64,000 nt of DNA from Janibacter sp. DB-40 (lineage in GTDB: Bacteria; Actinomycetota; Actinomycetes; Actinomycetales; Dermatophilaceae). Shown in pieces: positions 25,107 to 34,364 of the stretch (within the stretch, counting starts at the first letter, position 1; each line of letters starts with the position of its first letter). The translations under genes and the position numbers were made by a program. The notes beneath the pieces were generated by a model, which did not search any database, had not been told where the DNA came from, and saw only the letters and a list, made by a program, of their open reading frames with translations. The stretch lies in contig NZ_CP120360.1 of the NCBI RefSeq assembly GCF_029510815.1, forward strand, positions 992,001 through 1,056,000, written 5' to 3'.

Positions 25107-27331
25107 TGGCGGGGGAGGACACCCGGCTCAAGGGCCTCATCGGGGGACAGGCCGCGGGCAAGCTGGGCAAGCACCGGGGCATCGAGACCGTCGGGCAGCT
25201 GCTCGACTTCTGGCCGCGTCGCTACCGCAGCGCCGAGGCCGACCTCGGACAGCCGCGCATCGGCGACTTCCTCGTCGCGGTCGCCCGCGTCGAGTCGGCG
25301 CAGACCCGCTCGATGAAGTCCCGCCGCGGGCGCATGCTCGAGGCGACGATCACCGACGGACGCTCCCGGATGCGGGTGACCTTCTTCGACGCCCGCGGCC
25401 ACGAGCGCAAGCTCGTCGCCGGGCAGGAGTTCCTCTTCGCCGGCTCGGTCACCGAGTACCGCGGCGTCCGGCAGCTGGCCCACCCCGGGTACGCCACGCT
25501 CGAGGAGGCCGCCGCCCTGGGCGAGCTCGGCGACGTCGACCACCGGGGCCTCATCCCGATCTACCGGCACGTCCCCGGGGTGCACCCGTGGACGATCACC
25601 CGCTGCGTCCGCCTCGTGCTGGGGCAGCTCGACGAGGTCACCGACGCGATCCCCGAGCCGGTCCGCAGCCGCCGCGACCTGCTCGACCGGGCCGCCGCCC
25701 TTCGCGCCGTGCACGCACCGCGCACCCACGACGACGTCGACGCCGGCCGCCGCCGGCTGCGCTACGAGGAGGCCCTCGTCCTGCAGTGCCTGCTCGGGCA
25801 GCGACGCATCGCCGCCTCCCGGGTGGCGACCGAGGGCCGGCAGCAGCGCGAGGGCGGCCTGCTCAGTGCCTTCGACGAGCGCCTGCCCTTCGAGCTGACC
25901 GAGGGCCAGCAGCGGGTCAGCGGCGAGATCCTCGACGAGCTGGCCCGCCCGACACCGATGCACCGGCTGCTGCAGGGCGAGGTGGGCTCCGGCAAGACGG
26001 TCGTCGCGCTGCGCGCGATGCTCGCGGCCGTCGACGCCGGCGGCCAGGCCGTCCTCCTCGCGCCGACCGAGGTCCTCGCGGCCCAGCACGAGGCCTCCAT
26101 CCGCCGGATGCTCGGCGACCTGGCCGAAGGGGGGATGCTCGGCGGCGACGAGCACGCCACCCGCGTCGCCCTGCTCACCGGGTCGATGTCGACCGCCCGG
26201 CGCCGCGAGGCGCTGCTCGAGATCGCCTCCGGCGACGCCGGCATCGTCGTCGGCACCCACGCCCTGCTCGAGGACAAGGTCAGCTTCCGGGATTTGGCGC
26301 TCGTCGTCGTCGACGAGCAGCACCGCTTCGGCGTCGAGCAGCGGGACGCGCTGCGGGCCAAGGGCACCACCCCGCCGCACCTGCTCGTGATGACCGCGAC
26401 GCCGATCCCACGGACCGTCGCGATGACCGTCTTCGGTGACATGGAGACCTCGACCCTGCGCGAGCTGCCCCGGGGCCGCGCGCCGATCACCACGCACCTC
26501 GTGCCCACCGGTAAGCCGGACTGGGTCGACCGCACCTGGCAGCGGGTCGCCGAGGAGGTCGCTGCCGGCCGGCAGGCGTACGTCGTCTGCCCCCGCATCG
26601 GTGACGACGACGGCGAAGGCGATCTCGAGGAGGGCCTCGACCTCGTCGCCGAGGAGGGCGTCGTCGACGACGAGCAGGACGACGGGGAGCGGGTCGAGGA
26701 CGGCGGGTCACCGGAGCGCCCCCTCGCCGGCGTCGTCGAGACCATCGACGTCCTGCGCGGGCACCCTGCGCTGCAGGGCCTGCGGATCGAGATGCTGCAC
26801 GGCCGGATGCCGCCGGAGGACAAGGACGCCGTCATGGCGCGCTACACCGCCGGGGAGATCGACGTGCTCGTCTCCACCACGGTCATCGAGGTCGGTGTCG
26901 ACGTCCCCAACGCCTCGACGATGGTCATCCTCGACGCCGACCGCTTCGGCGTCTCCCAGCTGCACCAGCTGCGCGGGCGCGTCGGCCGTGGCGGCGATCC
27001 CGGCATCTGCCTGCTCATGACCGCCACCGAGACGGAGTCGGCCCTCGAGCGCCTCGCCGCCGTCGCGGCGACCACCGACGGCTTCGAGCTGGCGCGCCTC
27101 GACCTGACCCAGCGTCGTGAGGGTGACGTGCTCGGCTCGGCGCAGCACGGGGCCCGCACGCACCTGCAGCACCTGTCCGTGCTGCGCGACGAGGACCTCA
27201 TCGAGGCCGCCCGCGCGGACGCCGGGGAGCTGCTCGCCGAGGACCCGGACCTGGGTGACCACCCCGCGCTGCGCGAGCGGATCACCGACTGGCTCGACGC
27301 GGAGCGGGCGGCCTACCTCGAGAAGGGCTGA
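25106..27331 (+). CDS. recG: ATP-dependent DNA helicase RecG
   Basis: Superfamily 2 helicase remodelling stalled replication forks and Holliday junctions; 741 residues. An N-terminal OB wedge domain (about 60-170) precedes the helicase core: Walker A GEVGSGKTVVAL, DEQH box in VVVDEQHRFGVEQRD, motif III MTATPIPRT, and motif VI QLRGRVGRGG. The loop around residues 500-540 is highly acidic (EGDLEEGLDLVAEEGVVDDEQDD), a lineage-type insertion. GTG start overlaps the preceding stop by 1 nt. Confidence 0.95.
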   Translation: MAGEDTRLKGLIGGQAAGKLGKHRGIETVGQLLDFWPRRYRSAEADLGQPRIGDFLVAVARVESAQTRSMKSRRGRMLEATITDGRSRMRVTFFDARGHERKLVAGQEFLFAGSVTEYRGVRQLAHPGYATLEEAAALGELGDVDHRGLIPIYRHVPGVHPWTITRCVRLVLGQLDEVTDAIPEPVRSRRDLLDRAAALRAVHAPRTHDDVDAGRRRLRYEEALVLQCLLGQRRIAASRVATEGRQQREGGLLSAFDERLPFELTEGQQRVSGEILDELARPTPMHRLLQGEVGSGKTVVALRAMLAAVDAGGQAVLLAPTEVLAAQHEASIRRMLGDLAEGGMLGGDEHATRVALLTGSMSTARRREALLEIASGDAGIVVGTHALLEDKVSFRDLALVVVDEQHRFGVEQRDALRAKGTTPPHLLVMTATPIPRTVAMTVFGDMETSTLRELPRGRAPITTHLVPTGKPDWVDRTWQRVAEEVAAGRQAYVVCPRIGDDDGEGDLEEGLDLVAEEGVVDDEQDDGERVEDGGSPERPLAGVVETIDVLRGHPALQGLRIEMLHGRMPPEDKDAVMARYTAGEIDVLVSTTVIEVGVDVPNASTMVILDADRFGVSQLHQLRGRVGRGGDPGICLLMTATETESALERLAAVAATTDGFELARLDLTQRREGDVLGSAQHGARTHLQHLSVLRDEDLIEAARADAGELLAEDPDLGDHPALRERITDWLDAERAAYLEKG

Positions 27332-27384
27332 GCCCCCTCCTCCCGGTTGCGACGGCTGCGCACGGATGCCGCATGATGGAACGC

Positions 27385-27960
27385 GTGACTCGGATCATCA
27401 GCGGCGAGGCCGGCGGACGGCGACTGCGCACCCCCGGTGGGGACGGCACACGGCCCACGAGCGACCGCGTGCGCGAGGCGCTCTTCTCCGCGCTGGAGGC
27501 GCGCGACGCCATCGACGGCGCGCACGTGATGGACCTCTACGCCGGCTCCGGCGCGCTCGGGCTCGAGGCCGCCAGCCGGGGCGCCGCCAGCGTGCTGCTC
27601 GTCGAGTCCGACCGCGGCGCCTCGGCCACGATCCGCGCCAACATCTCCGACCTCGGCGTCGCCGGAGCCCGGCTGCAGTCGGGCACCGTGGAGCGGGCCC
27701 TGGAGCGTCCCGCCTCACTGCGCTACGACGTCGTCCTCGCCGACCCGCCCTACGACGTCACCGAGGAGTCCCTCGCGGCGGTCCTCGAGATGCTGCTGGC
27801 CCACCAGTGGCTCGCGCAGGAGCCGATCATCGTCGTCGAGCGCTCCTCGCGCTCGCCCGAGCCGACGTGGCCCGACGGGATCATCTCGCAGGGGTCGAAG
27901 TCCTACGGCGAGACCGTCCTGTGGTTCGCCACCCAGGTGGAGCCGGACTACCAGATTTGA
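27385..27960 (+). CDS. rsmD: 16S rRNA (guanine(966)-N2)-methyltransferase
   Basis: SAM-dependent rRNA methyltransferase, 191 residues. VTRIISGEAGGRRL is the usual N-terminus. SAM motif I is VMDLYAGSGALGLEAASRGA and the catalytic motif IV is ADPPYD. The GTG here is chosen over two ATG codons 3-4 triplets earlier because VTRIISG is the common family start; a CATGAT hexamer lies 7 nt upstream. Commonly followed by coaD, as here with one gene in between. Confidence 0.92.
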   Translation: MTRIISGEAGGRRLRTPGGDGTRPTSDRVREALFSALEARDAIDGAHVMDLYAGSGALGLEAASRGAASVLLVESDRGASATIRANISDLGVAGARLQSGTVERALERPASLRYDVVLADPPYDVTEESLAAVLEMLLAHQWLAQEPIIVVERSSRSPEPTWPDGIISQGSKSYGETVLWFATQVEPDYQI

Positions 27961-27987
27961 GCCGGACGAATGGGGTAGACAGGTGCC

Positions 27988-28545
27988 ATGACCAGCTACT
28001 CGATCCCGCGCCCGACCGCCGGTGACATCACCGACCTCATCGCCGCCGACCACCGCCTCCTCGAGGACCTGATGCGCGACATGCGCGACAGCGAGGCGGA
28101 CCGTGACGCGGCCCGCGCCGCCTTCTCCGACCTGCTCGTCGCGCACAGCGAGGCCGAGGAGGAGACCGTCTACCCGCACCTGAAGTCGAAGAAGGTCATC
28201 GACGGCGAGGAGCAGGAGCACGGTGACAAGGAGCACGCCGCGACCAACGAGGCGCTCCTGCACCTGCTGCAGGCCAAGGGGACCGACACGCAGAAATTCG
28301 AGGACGCCCTCGAGGAGGTCGCCGAGGTCCTCAACCACCACATCGGTGAGGAGGAGCTGAGCATCCTCAACCCGGCCAAGGAGGACGCCTCGCAGGACCT
28401 GCGTGAGTCGCTGGCCGAGGCGTGGACGAGCAAGCGCAACTCGCTGCTGGACTCCGGCTGCGGGACGCTGGAGTCGGTGGAGAAGATCGTCAAGAAGGCC
28501 TACGACGACGGGCTCCTGCCCAACGACGAGCAGCCGGAGGGCTGA
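27988..28545 (+). CDS. Hemerythrin HHE domain protein
   Basis: 185 residues. A four-helix hemerythrin-like domain is suggested by spaced His/Glu ligands: AADHRLLEDLM, HSEAEEETVYPHL, DKEHAATNEALL and NHHIGEEEL. Such proteins bind a di-iron centre and sense or carry O2, NO or other oxidants; the specific role is unknown. The C-terminal ~50 residues lie outside the domain. The ATG has TAGACA 6 nt upstream (leaderless pattern). It sits between rsmD and coaD, normally adjacent in actinobacteria, so it may be an insertion into that block. Confidence 0.85.
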   Translation: MTSYSIPRPTAGDITDLIAADHRLLEDLMRDMRDSEADRDAARAAFSDLLVAHSEAEEETVYPHLKSKKVIDGEEQEHGDKEHAATNEALLHLLQAKGTDTQKFEDALEEVAEVLNHHIGEEELSILNPAKEDASQDLRESLAEAWTSKRNSLLDSGCGTLESVEKIVKKAYDDGLLPNDEQPEG

Positions 28546-28591
28546 CGGGCCGGACCGGGCGCAGAGGCCGGTCTCTGGCACGATCGCTGGC

Positions 28592-29086
28592 ATGACCTCC
28601 ACGACCCGTCGCGCCGTCTGCCCCGGCTCCTACGATCCCGTGACCGTCGGTCACATCGACGTCTTCCGTCGCGCCTCGGCGCTCTTCGACGAGGTCGTGG
28701 TCGCCATCCTGCACAACCCGGCGAAGCAGGGGGCCTTCACGGTCGACGAGCGGGCGGCCTTCATCCACCACCAGGTCGACGACCTGGGCAACGTGCGGGT
28801 CGAGGCCTTCGCCAACCGGCTGATCGTCGACGTGTGCGCCGAGCTCGAGGCCGGGGTGCTGCTGAAGGGCCTGCGCGGGGAGACCGACTTCTCCTACGAG
28901 TGGCCGATGGCGTTGATGAACCGTCATCTCACCGGCGTCGAGACGCTCTTCCTGCCCGGCGACCCGCGCCACGAGCACGTCTCCTCCTCGCTGGTCAAGG
29001 AGGTCGCGCGCTTCGGCGGGGACGTCAACGGCCTCGTCGCCGACGAGGTGCGCGATGCCCTCCGCGAGCGTCTGCCGCGGCCCTGA
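28592..29086 (+). CDS. coaD: Phosphopantetheine adenylyltransferase
   Basis: Fourth step of coenzyme A synthesis: adenylates 4'-phosphopantetheine. 164 residues, normal length. PGSYDPVTVGHIDVF contains the nucleotidyltransferase T/HxGH motif, and HVSSSLVKEVARFGG carries the C-terminal SSS-x-K-E signature. The ATG follows CACGAT by 7 nt. A hairpin built from inverted CGAAGGGGG-like arms follows. Confidence 0.96.
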   Translation: MTSTTRRAVCPGSYDPVTVGHIDVFRRASALFDEVVVAILHNPAKQGAFTVDERAAFIHHQVDDLGNVRVEAFANRLIVDVCAELEAGVLLKGLRGETDFSYEWPMALMNRHLTGVETLFLPGDPRHEHVSSSLVKEVARFGGDVNGLVADEVRDALRERLPRP

Positions 29087-29090
29087 GCCC

Positions 29091-29121
29091 ACCCCCTTCC
29101 CCGGTTTGGGGCGAAGGGGGT
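29091..29121. terminator. Hairpin after coaD from inverted CCCCCTTC/GAAGGGGG arms
   Basis: ACCCCCTTC pairs with GAAGGGGGT; a bulged C and three inner G-C pairs leave a short GGTTTG loop. It lies 4 nt after the coaD stop, so it is probably its terminator. The right arm is a copy of the recurring CGAAGGGGG 9-mer. The DUF177 promoter (TTGGGG, 18 nt, TACTCT) overlaps the right side. Confidence 0.7.
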
Positions 29122-29135
29122 CACCCCGGTACTCT
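29106..29135 (+). promoter_or_regulatory. Promoter of the DUF177-rpmF operon
   Basis: TTGGGG, 18-nt spacer, TACTCT, about 50 nt upstream of the DUF177 start codon. The -35 element overlaps the coaD hairpin. Confidence 0.5.
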
Positions 29136-29191
29136 GGGACGTCGGTCTGCGTCGTCCAAGTCGCGGGCCGATTCTGACGGAGACTGGAGTC

Positions 29192-29788
29192 ATGGAACGC
29201 AACGCCCTCACCTCGCCCCTGGTGCTCGACACCAAGGACGTCGGTCGTCGACCGGGTGCGATGCACGAAGTGGATCTCGAGGTCGGCGCACCGGCCGACT
29301 TCGGTACGGAGGTCCTTGCCGTCCCGCAGGACCAGCCCATGGACCTGCAGGTGCGCATGGAGTCGGTGCACGAGGGCGTGCTGGTGACCGGGACGGTCTC
29401 CGCCACGGCCAGCGGTGCCTGTGTGCGGTGCCTGGACGAGATCGACCACCCGGTCGACGCCTCGTTCCAGGAGCTGTTCCTGTGGCCCGACCGGGCGAAG
29501 CACCACCGCGAGGTGGACGCCGAGTCCGACCAGGATGAGGAGTACCTCATCGAGGACGAGATGATCGACCTCGAGCCGGTGCTCCGGGACGCAGTGCTTC
29601 CGAGCCTGCCGTTCCAGCCGGTGTGCCGGGACGACTGCCCGGGTCTGTGCTCCGAGTGCGGGGCACGGCTCGAGGACGACCCGGAGCACTTTCACGAGCA
29701 GATCGACCCCCGGTGGGCGGCACTCGAGGCGCTGGCGCCTCTGGCCTCCGACACGGGGCCTACGGACAACGAAGAGAAGAGGAACTGA
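29192..29788 (+). CDS. YceD/DUF177 family protein
   Basis: 198 residues. The YceD/DUF177 family is linked by operon with rpmF across bacteria and implicated in 23S rRNA/L32 biogenesis. A first cysteine pair CVRCLDEI and a later cluster [13 protein letters not shown] suggest metal binding. The segment between them is acidic ([15 protein letters not shown]). rpmF starts 1 nt after its stop. The ATG follows GACTGGAGTC, a weak ribosome binding site. Confidence 0.92.
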   Translation: MERNALTSPLVLDTKDVGRRPGAMHEVDLEVGAPADFGTEVLAVPQDQPMDLQVRMESVHEGVLVTGTVSATASGACVRCLDEIDHPVDASFQELFLWPDRAKHHREVDAESDQDEEYLIEDEMIDLEPVLRDAVLPSLPFQPVCRDDCPGLCSECGARLEDDPEHFHEQIDPRWAALEALAPLASDTGPTDNEEKRN

Positions 29789-29789
29789 C

Positions 29790-29984
29790 GTGGCCGTCCC
29801 GAAGCGGAAGATGTCGCGCTCGAACACCCGTAGCCGCCGCGCGAACTGGAAGGCGACGCCGCCCGCGCTGTCGACCTGCCCCCAGTGCAAGTCCCCGGCG
29901 CCGGCCCACCAGGCCTGCCCGAGCTGCGGCACCTACAAGGGTCGCTACTACGCGACCGCGGACCGTACCGAGCACCAGGCCTGA
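29790..29984 (+). CDS. rpmF: Large ribosomal subunit protein bL32
   Basis: 64 residues. [20 protein letters not shown] is the classic N-terminus, and CPQCKSP / [10 protein letters not shown] form the zinc ribbon. GTG start, reinitiating just after the DUF177 gene. rnc follows after 13 nt. Confidence 0.97.
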   Translation: MAVPKRKMSRSNTRSRRANWKATPPALSTCPQCKSPAPAHQACPSCGTYKGRYYATADRTEHQA

Positions 29985-29997
29985 GCGTCCTGTCGCA

Positions 29998-30783
29998 ATG
30001 GGCGACAGGCACTCACGACCGCAGCAGCGGCCCGTCGAGGAGCTCTCCCGATACCTCACGGAGGTCACCGGGGAGCCCGTCGACGAGCCGCTGCTGACGC
30101 GTGCGCTGACGCACCGCTCGTACTCCTACGAGCACGGAGGGTTGCCCCACAACGAGCGCCTGGAGTTCCTCGGCGACTCGGTGCTGGGGCTCGTGGTCAC
30201 CGACCACCTGCACGCCACGCACACCGACGTCACCGAGGGTGACCTGGCCAAGCTGCGCGCCGCGGTCGTCAACATGCGGGCCCTGGCCACGGTGGCGCGC
30301 GCCATCGACCTGGGCTCCTTCATCCACCTCGGCCGCGGCGAGATCAGCACGGGTGGGCGGGACAAGAACTCCATCCTCGCCGACACCGTCGAGGCGGTGA
30401 TCGGGGCCGTCTACCTCTCGACGCCCCAGCCGCGGGGGCTCGACGCCGCCGCCAAGCTCGTCCACGAGCTGCTCGACTCCGTGATGACCTCGTCGGCGAA
30501 GCTCGGCGCCGGTCTGGACTGGAAGACCTCCCTGCAGGAGGTCGCGGCCGGCCAGGGGCGCGGTGCACCGAGCTACCGCACGAGCGACGAGGGCCCGGAC
30601 CACGACAAGACCTTCACCGCCGAGGCGGTCATCGACGAGGAGGTCGTCGGCACCGGTGTCGGGGGCACGAAGAAGGACGCCGAGCAGCAGGCCGCGGAGC
30701 GCGCGTACACGACCCTGAGCGCACAGACCGTGCGGGAGTCGGAGCCCCTCGAGTCGCCGGCGACGGACGCCGCCACCGGCTGA
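29998..30783 (+). CDS. rnc: Ribonuclease III
   Basis: Double-strand-specific endoribonuclease processing rRNA precursors and structured mRNAs; 261 residues. The catalytic signature [16 protein letters not shown] is at about residues 50-65, with the second acidic motif [16 protein letters not shown] dsRNA-binding domain fills the C-terminal part ([28 protein letters not shown]), followed by a short acidic tail. The operon DUF177-rpmF-rnc-mutM is typical of actinobacteria. Confidence 0.95.
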   Translation: MGDRHSRPQQRPVEELSRYLTEVTGEPVDEPLLTRALTHRSYSYEHGGLPHNERLEFLGDSVLGLVVTDHLHATHTDVTEGDLAKLRAAVVNMRALATVARAIDLGSFIHLGRGEISTGGRDKNSILADTVEAVIGAVYLSTPQPRGLDAAAKLVHELLDSVMTSSAKLGAGLDWKTSLQEVAAGQGRGAPSYRTSDEGPDHDKTFTAEAVIDEEVVGTGVGGTKKDAEQQAAERAYTTLSAQTVRESEPLESPATDAATG

Positions 30784-30784
30784 C

Positions 30785-31654
30785 GTGCCCGAGCTGCCGG
30801 AGGTCGAGGTCGTCCGCCGTGGTCTGGCCGGCCACGTGGCGGGACGTACCGTCGCCGACGCCGAGATCCGTGGTCACCGCGTCGCCCGCCGCCATGTCGC
30901 GGGCCCCCAGGACCTCGCCGACCGCCTGCGCGGCCGGGTGATCACCGGGGCCCACCGCCGCGGCAAGTACCTCTGGCTCGCCCTGGGGGACCAGGATGCG
31001 GTGCCCGACGAGGCGCTGATCGTCCACCTCGGGATGAGCGGCCAGATGCTGGTGGCCGGTCCCGGGGTTCCGGAACCGAAGCACACCCACGCGCGCCTGT
31101 CGTTCACCGACGGCGGTGACGAGCTGCGCTTCGTCGACCAGCGCACCTTCGGTGGCTTCGCCCTTGCCGATCTCGTGGACGGGGTCCCCACGACCATCGC
31201 CCACATCGCCCTCGACCCCTTCGACCCGGCCTACGACCGGGCCGCGGTGATCGCCGACATCAGGCGCCGCCGCAGCGGGATCAAGCGTGTCCTGCTCAAC
31301 CAGTCCGTCGTCTCCGGCATCGGCAACATCTACGCCGACGAGGCACTGTGGCGCGCGGGCATCCACGGCGAGCGCCTGGCCAGCCGCCTGACCGGACCGG
31401 CGATCGGGCGGGTGCTGGACCACGCGAGGGACGTCATGTCCGATGCGCTCGAGCAGGGCGGCACGAGCTTCGACGCGCTGTACGTCAACGTCAACGGCGC
31501 CTCGGGGTACTTCGACCGCTCGCTGTCCGCGTACGGGCAGGAGGGGCGGCCCTGCCCCCGGTGCGGCACGACGATGCGCCGTGAGCAGTTCATGAATCGC
31601 AGCTCCACCAGCTGCCCGCGCTGCCAGGTCCGGCCGCGGAGGATCCCCGGCTGA
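30785..31654 (+). CDS. mutM: Formamidopyrimidine-DNA glycosylase
   Basis: Base-excision repair enzyme removing 8-oxoguanine and FapyG, with AP-lyase activity; 289 residues. The N-terminus [13 protein letters not shown] carries the catalytic Pro and Glu; HLGMSGQM and [15 protein letters not shown] are family motifs. A C-terminal zinc finger is formed by CPRC and CPRC 20 residues apart. GTG start 1 nt after the rnc stop. Confidence 0.96.
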   Translation: MPELPEVEVVRRGLAGHVAGRTVADAEIRGHRVARRHVAGPQDLADRLRGRVITGAHRRGKYLWLALGDQDAVPDEALIVHLGMSGQMLVAGPGVPEPKHTHARLSFTDGGDELRFVDQRTFGGFALADLVDGVPTTIAHIALDPFDPAYDRAAVIADIRRRRSGIKRVLLNQSVVSGIGNIYADEALWRAGIHGERLASRLTGPAIGRVLDHARDVMSDALEQGGTSFDALYVNVNGASGYFDRSLSAYGQEGRPCPRCGTTMRREQFMNRSSTSCPRCQVRPRRIPG

Positions 31655-31666
31655 GCCGTGGGCGCC

Positions 31667-33631
31667 TCAGGGGCGCGGAAGGTCCTTGAGCGTGACCTTC
31701 TTGCCGGTGTGCTGCTCCGACAGGTCCGCGAAGGCCTGCCGGATGGTGGCGGCGTAGGTGTGCGCCCCGCCGAGCGAGGGGTGGATCCCGTCGGACTGTA
31801 GGTCCTCGGCCTCCACGGCCGAGTCCCAGTCCGCGATCGTGACGTTGGGGTGCTCGCCGGCGATCTCCTCCAGGGCCGCGTTGTCCCCGCCGATGCGGGA
31901 GAGGCGGTCGGCGTGCAGGTTGACCAGGACGACCATCCGCTTGTCACCGATCTCGGCGAGGATCTTCTCCACGGTCTCCGGGTCGGTCCCGGCGTTGGTG
32001 CCGAAGGCGAGGACCACCGCCCGGCGGAGTGAGTCATCCGCCGCGGCGACGGCCGACAGGCCGTCGGCCCACTGACGGTTGGACTCGGCATCGATCCGTA
32101 CGCCGGGGAAGTAGTACTCCAGGGCGGGGACGGCGCCGACGACCATGGAGTCGCCGAAGATCACGATCTCCTGGCCCGTGGGCATGGTGAAGTCCTTGCG
32201 GCGCTCCGAGCCGCTCGGGGAGTCCTTCCGGGTGTCGGCCCTGCCGTTCGCTGCGGGCGACGGGGTGCTCGCGCCGGCCGCGGCGGGGGAGTCCTTCTGC
32301 TGGGCGATCCGGGCCTGGTTGTCCTCGATCATCTGCTGGGTGCGGCTGATGTCGGGAGCGGTGAGGACCACGAAGGCCAGTGCCGCCGCCAGGACGACCA
32401 CGGTGCCGGTGACGACCCGGCGGCCACCCAGGGAGAAGGAGCGCACCGAGGTCGCGACGTGTCGCAGGCTCCCGCGGAAGCCGAGGCGCCGCACCGGCGT
32501 CTCGACGAAGCGGAAGGACAGGTCGGCCAGGGCGAGGGTGACCAGGACGGCCCAGACCCGCGTCCAGACGAACTCCTGGGTGCCGGCGCTGGTGGGGATG
32601 TCCTGACCGACGATGAGGATGACCGGCCAGTGCCACAGGTAGATGCCGTAGGAGCGTCGGCCCACCCAGACCAGGGGGGCCAGCTCGAGCACGGAGCGAA
32701 GGGGGCCGGGCCGCTCGACGGCAGCGAGCAGGAGGAGGGCGGTCGCGACCGAGATCAGCGGGATGCCCAGACGGAACGTCCAGGCGCTTCCCTCGCCGGC
32801 CAGCACCAGCAGGACGGCGATCGTGGCGAGCGAGCCCCCGACCAGCCAGCTGCGGCGCTCCCGCCAGATCGCCGTGGTGGTCCAGGCGCGGGTGGGCCCG
32901 GTCCACGCGATCGCCAGCGCGGCCCCGAGCATCAACCCGAAGAGGTGGGTGTCGGTGCCGTAGTAGGCGCGAGTGGGGTTGGCCGGGTCGTACGTCACGG
33001 CCATCATGACCGCCGAGGCCACGCCGACACCGAGGACGAGCGTGGCCAGGGCGCCCTCGGTGATGGCGAGGCGCCGGTGCAGGGCGAGCAGGACGAGCGT
33101 CACCAGCGGCCAGAAGAGGTAGAACTGCTCCTCGACCGCCAGGCTCCAGAAGTTCATGAACAGCTGCGGCGAGGTCGCGGCGAAGTAGTTGCTGCCGTGG
33201 GCGATCTCGAGCCAGTTGGTCGAGAAGGTCAGTGCGCCGAGGGCCTGCCTGCGGATGCCGACGAGCAGGTCGGTCTCGACGGTGCGGGCGATGAGGATCG
33301 CGACCGGCACGACGACGACGAGCGCCGGCAGCAGCCGCCGGGCGCGTCGGGTCCAGAAGCTCATGAGGTCGACCCGGCCGGTGCTGCGCTTCTCCCGCAC
33401 GAGCAGTGTCGTGATGAGGAAGCCGGAGATGACGAAGAAGATGTCGACGCCGAGGAACCCACCGGGCAGCCAGTCGGGGTCGAGGTGGAAGACGATGACG
33501 GCGGCGATCGCGAGGGCCCGCAGGCCGTCCAGTCCGGCCAGGTGGCCGCGCGGGGCCCGCGTCGGTGCGGCGGACGCGGACGACGCGCGCGACGCCACCC
33601 TGGCGTCGTCGATGGTGGAGGTGGGAGCCAC
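31667..33631 (-). CDS. OafA/YrhL-type membrane acyltransferase with C-terminal SGNH domain
   Basis: 654 residues. The N-terminal ~380 residues form an Acyltransferase_3 domain with about ten transmembrane helices: LDGLRALAIAAVIVFHL, DIFFVISGFLITTLLV, FWSLAVEEQFYLFWPLV, GIYLWHWPVILI. After a linker, the C-terminal ~190 residues form an SGNH esterase/transferase: FGDSM (Ser), AFGTNAG (Asn), DGIHPS (Asp/His). This layout is shared with OatA-like peptidoglycan and polysaccharide O-acetyltransferases that carry acetyl groups across the membrane. The acceptor is unknown. The GTG start is set by TAGCGT 7 nt upstream on the minus strand. Confidence 0.88.
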   Translation of the reverse strand: MAPTSTIDDARVASRASSASAAPTRAPRGHLAGLDGLRALAIAAVIVFHLDPDWLPGGFLGVDIFFVISGFLITTLLVREKRSTGRVDLMSFWTRRARRLLPALVVVVPVAILIARTVETDLLVGIRRQALGALTFSTNWLEIAHGSNYFAATSPQLFMNFWSLAVEEQFYLFWPLVTLVLLALHRRLAITEGALATLVLGVGVASAVMMAVTYDPANPTRAYYGTDTHLFGLMLGAALAIAWTGPTRAWTTTAIWRERRSWLVGGSLATIAVLLVLAGEGSAWTFRLGIPLISVATALLLLAAVERPGPLRSVLELAPLVWVGRRSYGIYLWHWPVILIVGQDIPTSAGTQEFVWTRVWAVLVTLALADLSFRFVETPVRRLGFRGSLRHVATSVRSFSLGGRRVVTGTVVVLAAALAFVVLTAPDISRTQQMIEDNQARIAQQKDSPAAAGASTPSPAANGRADTRKDSPSGSERRKDFTMPTGQEIVIFGDSMVVGAVPALEYYFPGVRIDAESNRQWADGLSAVAAADDSLRRAVVLAFGTNAGTDPETVEKILAEIGDKRMVVLVNLHADRLSRIGGDNAALEEIAGEHPNVTIADWDSAVEAEDLQSDGIHPSLGGAHTYAATIRQAFADLSEQHTGKKVTLKDLPRP

Positions 33632-33702
33632 GTGTCCGACGCTAGGCACTCAGGGGGCCCGGGTGGGGGAGGCGCACCGGTCGGGGCGGTAGTTTCGGCT
33701 CC

Positions 33703-34005
33703 ATGAGTTCCGAGCAGACAGGGACCGTTCGCTCGACCTGGTTCGTCCGCGGCCGCGTGCAGGGGGTGGGCTTCCGGTGGTGGACCCGGGCACGTGCGCT
33801 CGAGATCGGGCTCGTCGGTCACGCCCGCAACATGGACGACGGCCGCGTCGAGGTCGTCGCCGAGGGGACGCGGGAGGAGCTCGACCGCCTCGACGCGCTG
33901 CTGCGCGAGGAGGTCTCCGGGACGGCGCGGCCGGGACGGGTCACCGCCGTCGGACGGGTCGACCAGGACGCTCGCGGTGACGTCGCCGGCTTCGTGGAGA
34001 AGTGA
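33703..34005 (+). CDS. acyP: Acylphosphatase
   Basis: 100 residues. Small enzyme hydrolysing acyl phosphates such as acetyl phosphate. The phosphate-binding loop [13 protein letters not shown] with its catalytic Arg, and the Asn in [13 protein letters not shown], are intact. The ATG has TAGTTT 7 nt upstream, a leaderless pattern. Its usual actinobacterial place is just upstream of smc. Confidence 0.95.
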   Translation: MSSEQTGTVRSTWFVRGRVQGVGFRWWTRARALEIGLVGHARNMDDGRVEVVAEGTREELDRLDALLREEVSGTARPGRVTAVGRVDQDARGDVAGFVEK

Positions 34006-34058
34006 GGCGGCTCCGGCCGGGCGCGTTCTCCGCGTGGGAGTGGCTTAGCCTTGGCCGG

Positions 34059-34364
34059 GTGAGTGAGACGCACCCCGATCTGCTGCGGCTGCGGCAGTCC
34101 ATCGACAACATCGACGCCGCGCTGATCCACCTGCTCGCCGAGCGGTTCAAGGCGACCCAGAGCGTCGGTGAGCTCAAGGCCCGCATCCGGATGCCGCCGG
34201 CGGACCCGGCCCGCGAGGAGCGTCAGATCACCCGGCTGAGGGACCTCGCCGACGAGTCCGGCCTGGACCCGGTCTTCGCGGAGAAGTTCCTCAACTTCGT
34301 CATCGCCGAGGTCATCCACCACCACGAGCGGATCGCCGGCGAGACCACGGGGACCGAGTCGTGA
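34059..34364 (+). CDS. Chorismate mutase, AroQ type
   Basis: 101 residues, all-helical AroQ fold converting chorismate to prephenate. LRQSIDNIDAALIHLLAERF carries the first active-site Arg region and SVGELKARIRMPPADPAREERQ the Lys/Arg core; the end HHHERIAGE is typical of this short actinobacterial form. The GTG before SETHPDLL is chosen because TAGCCT lies 7 nt upstream. Stop overlaps map by 4 nt. Short actinobacterial AroQ enzymes may need activation by DAHP synthase. Confidence 0.9.
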   Translation: MSETHPDLLRLRQSIDNIDAALIHLLAERFKATQSVGELKARIRMPPADPAREERQITRLRDLADESGLDPVFAEKFLNFVIAEVIHHHERIAGETTGTES

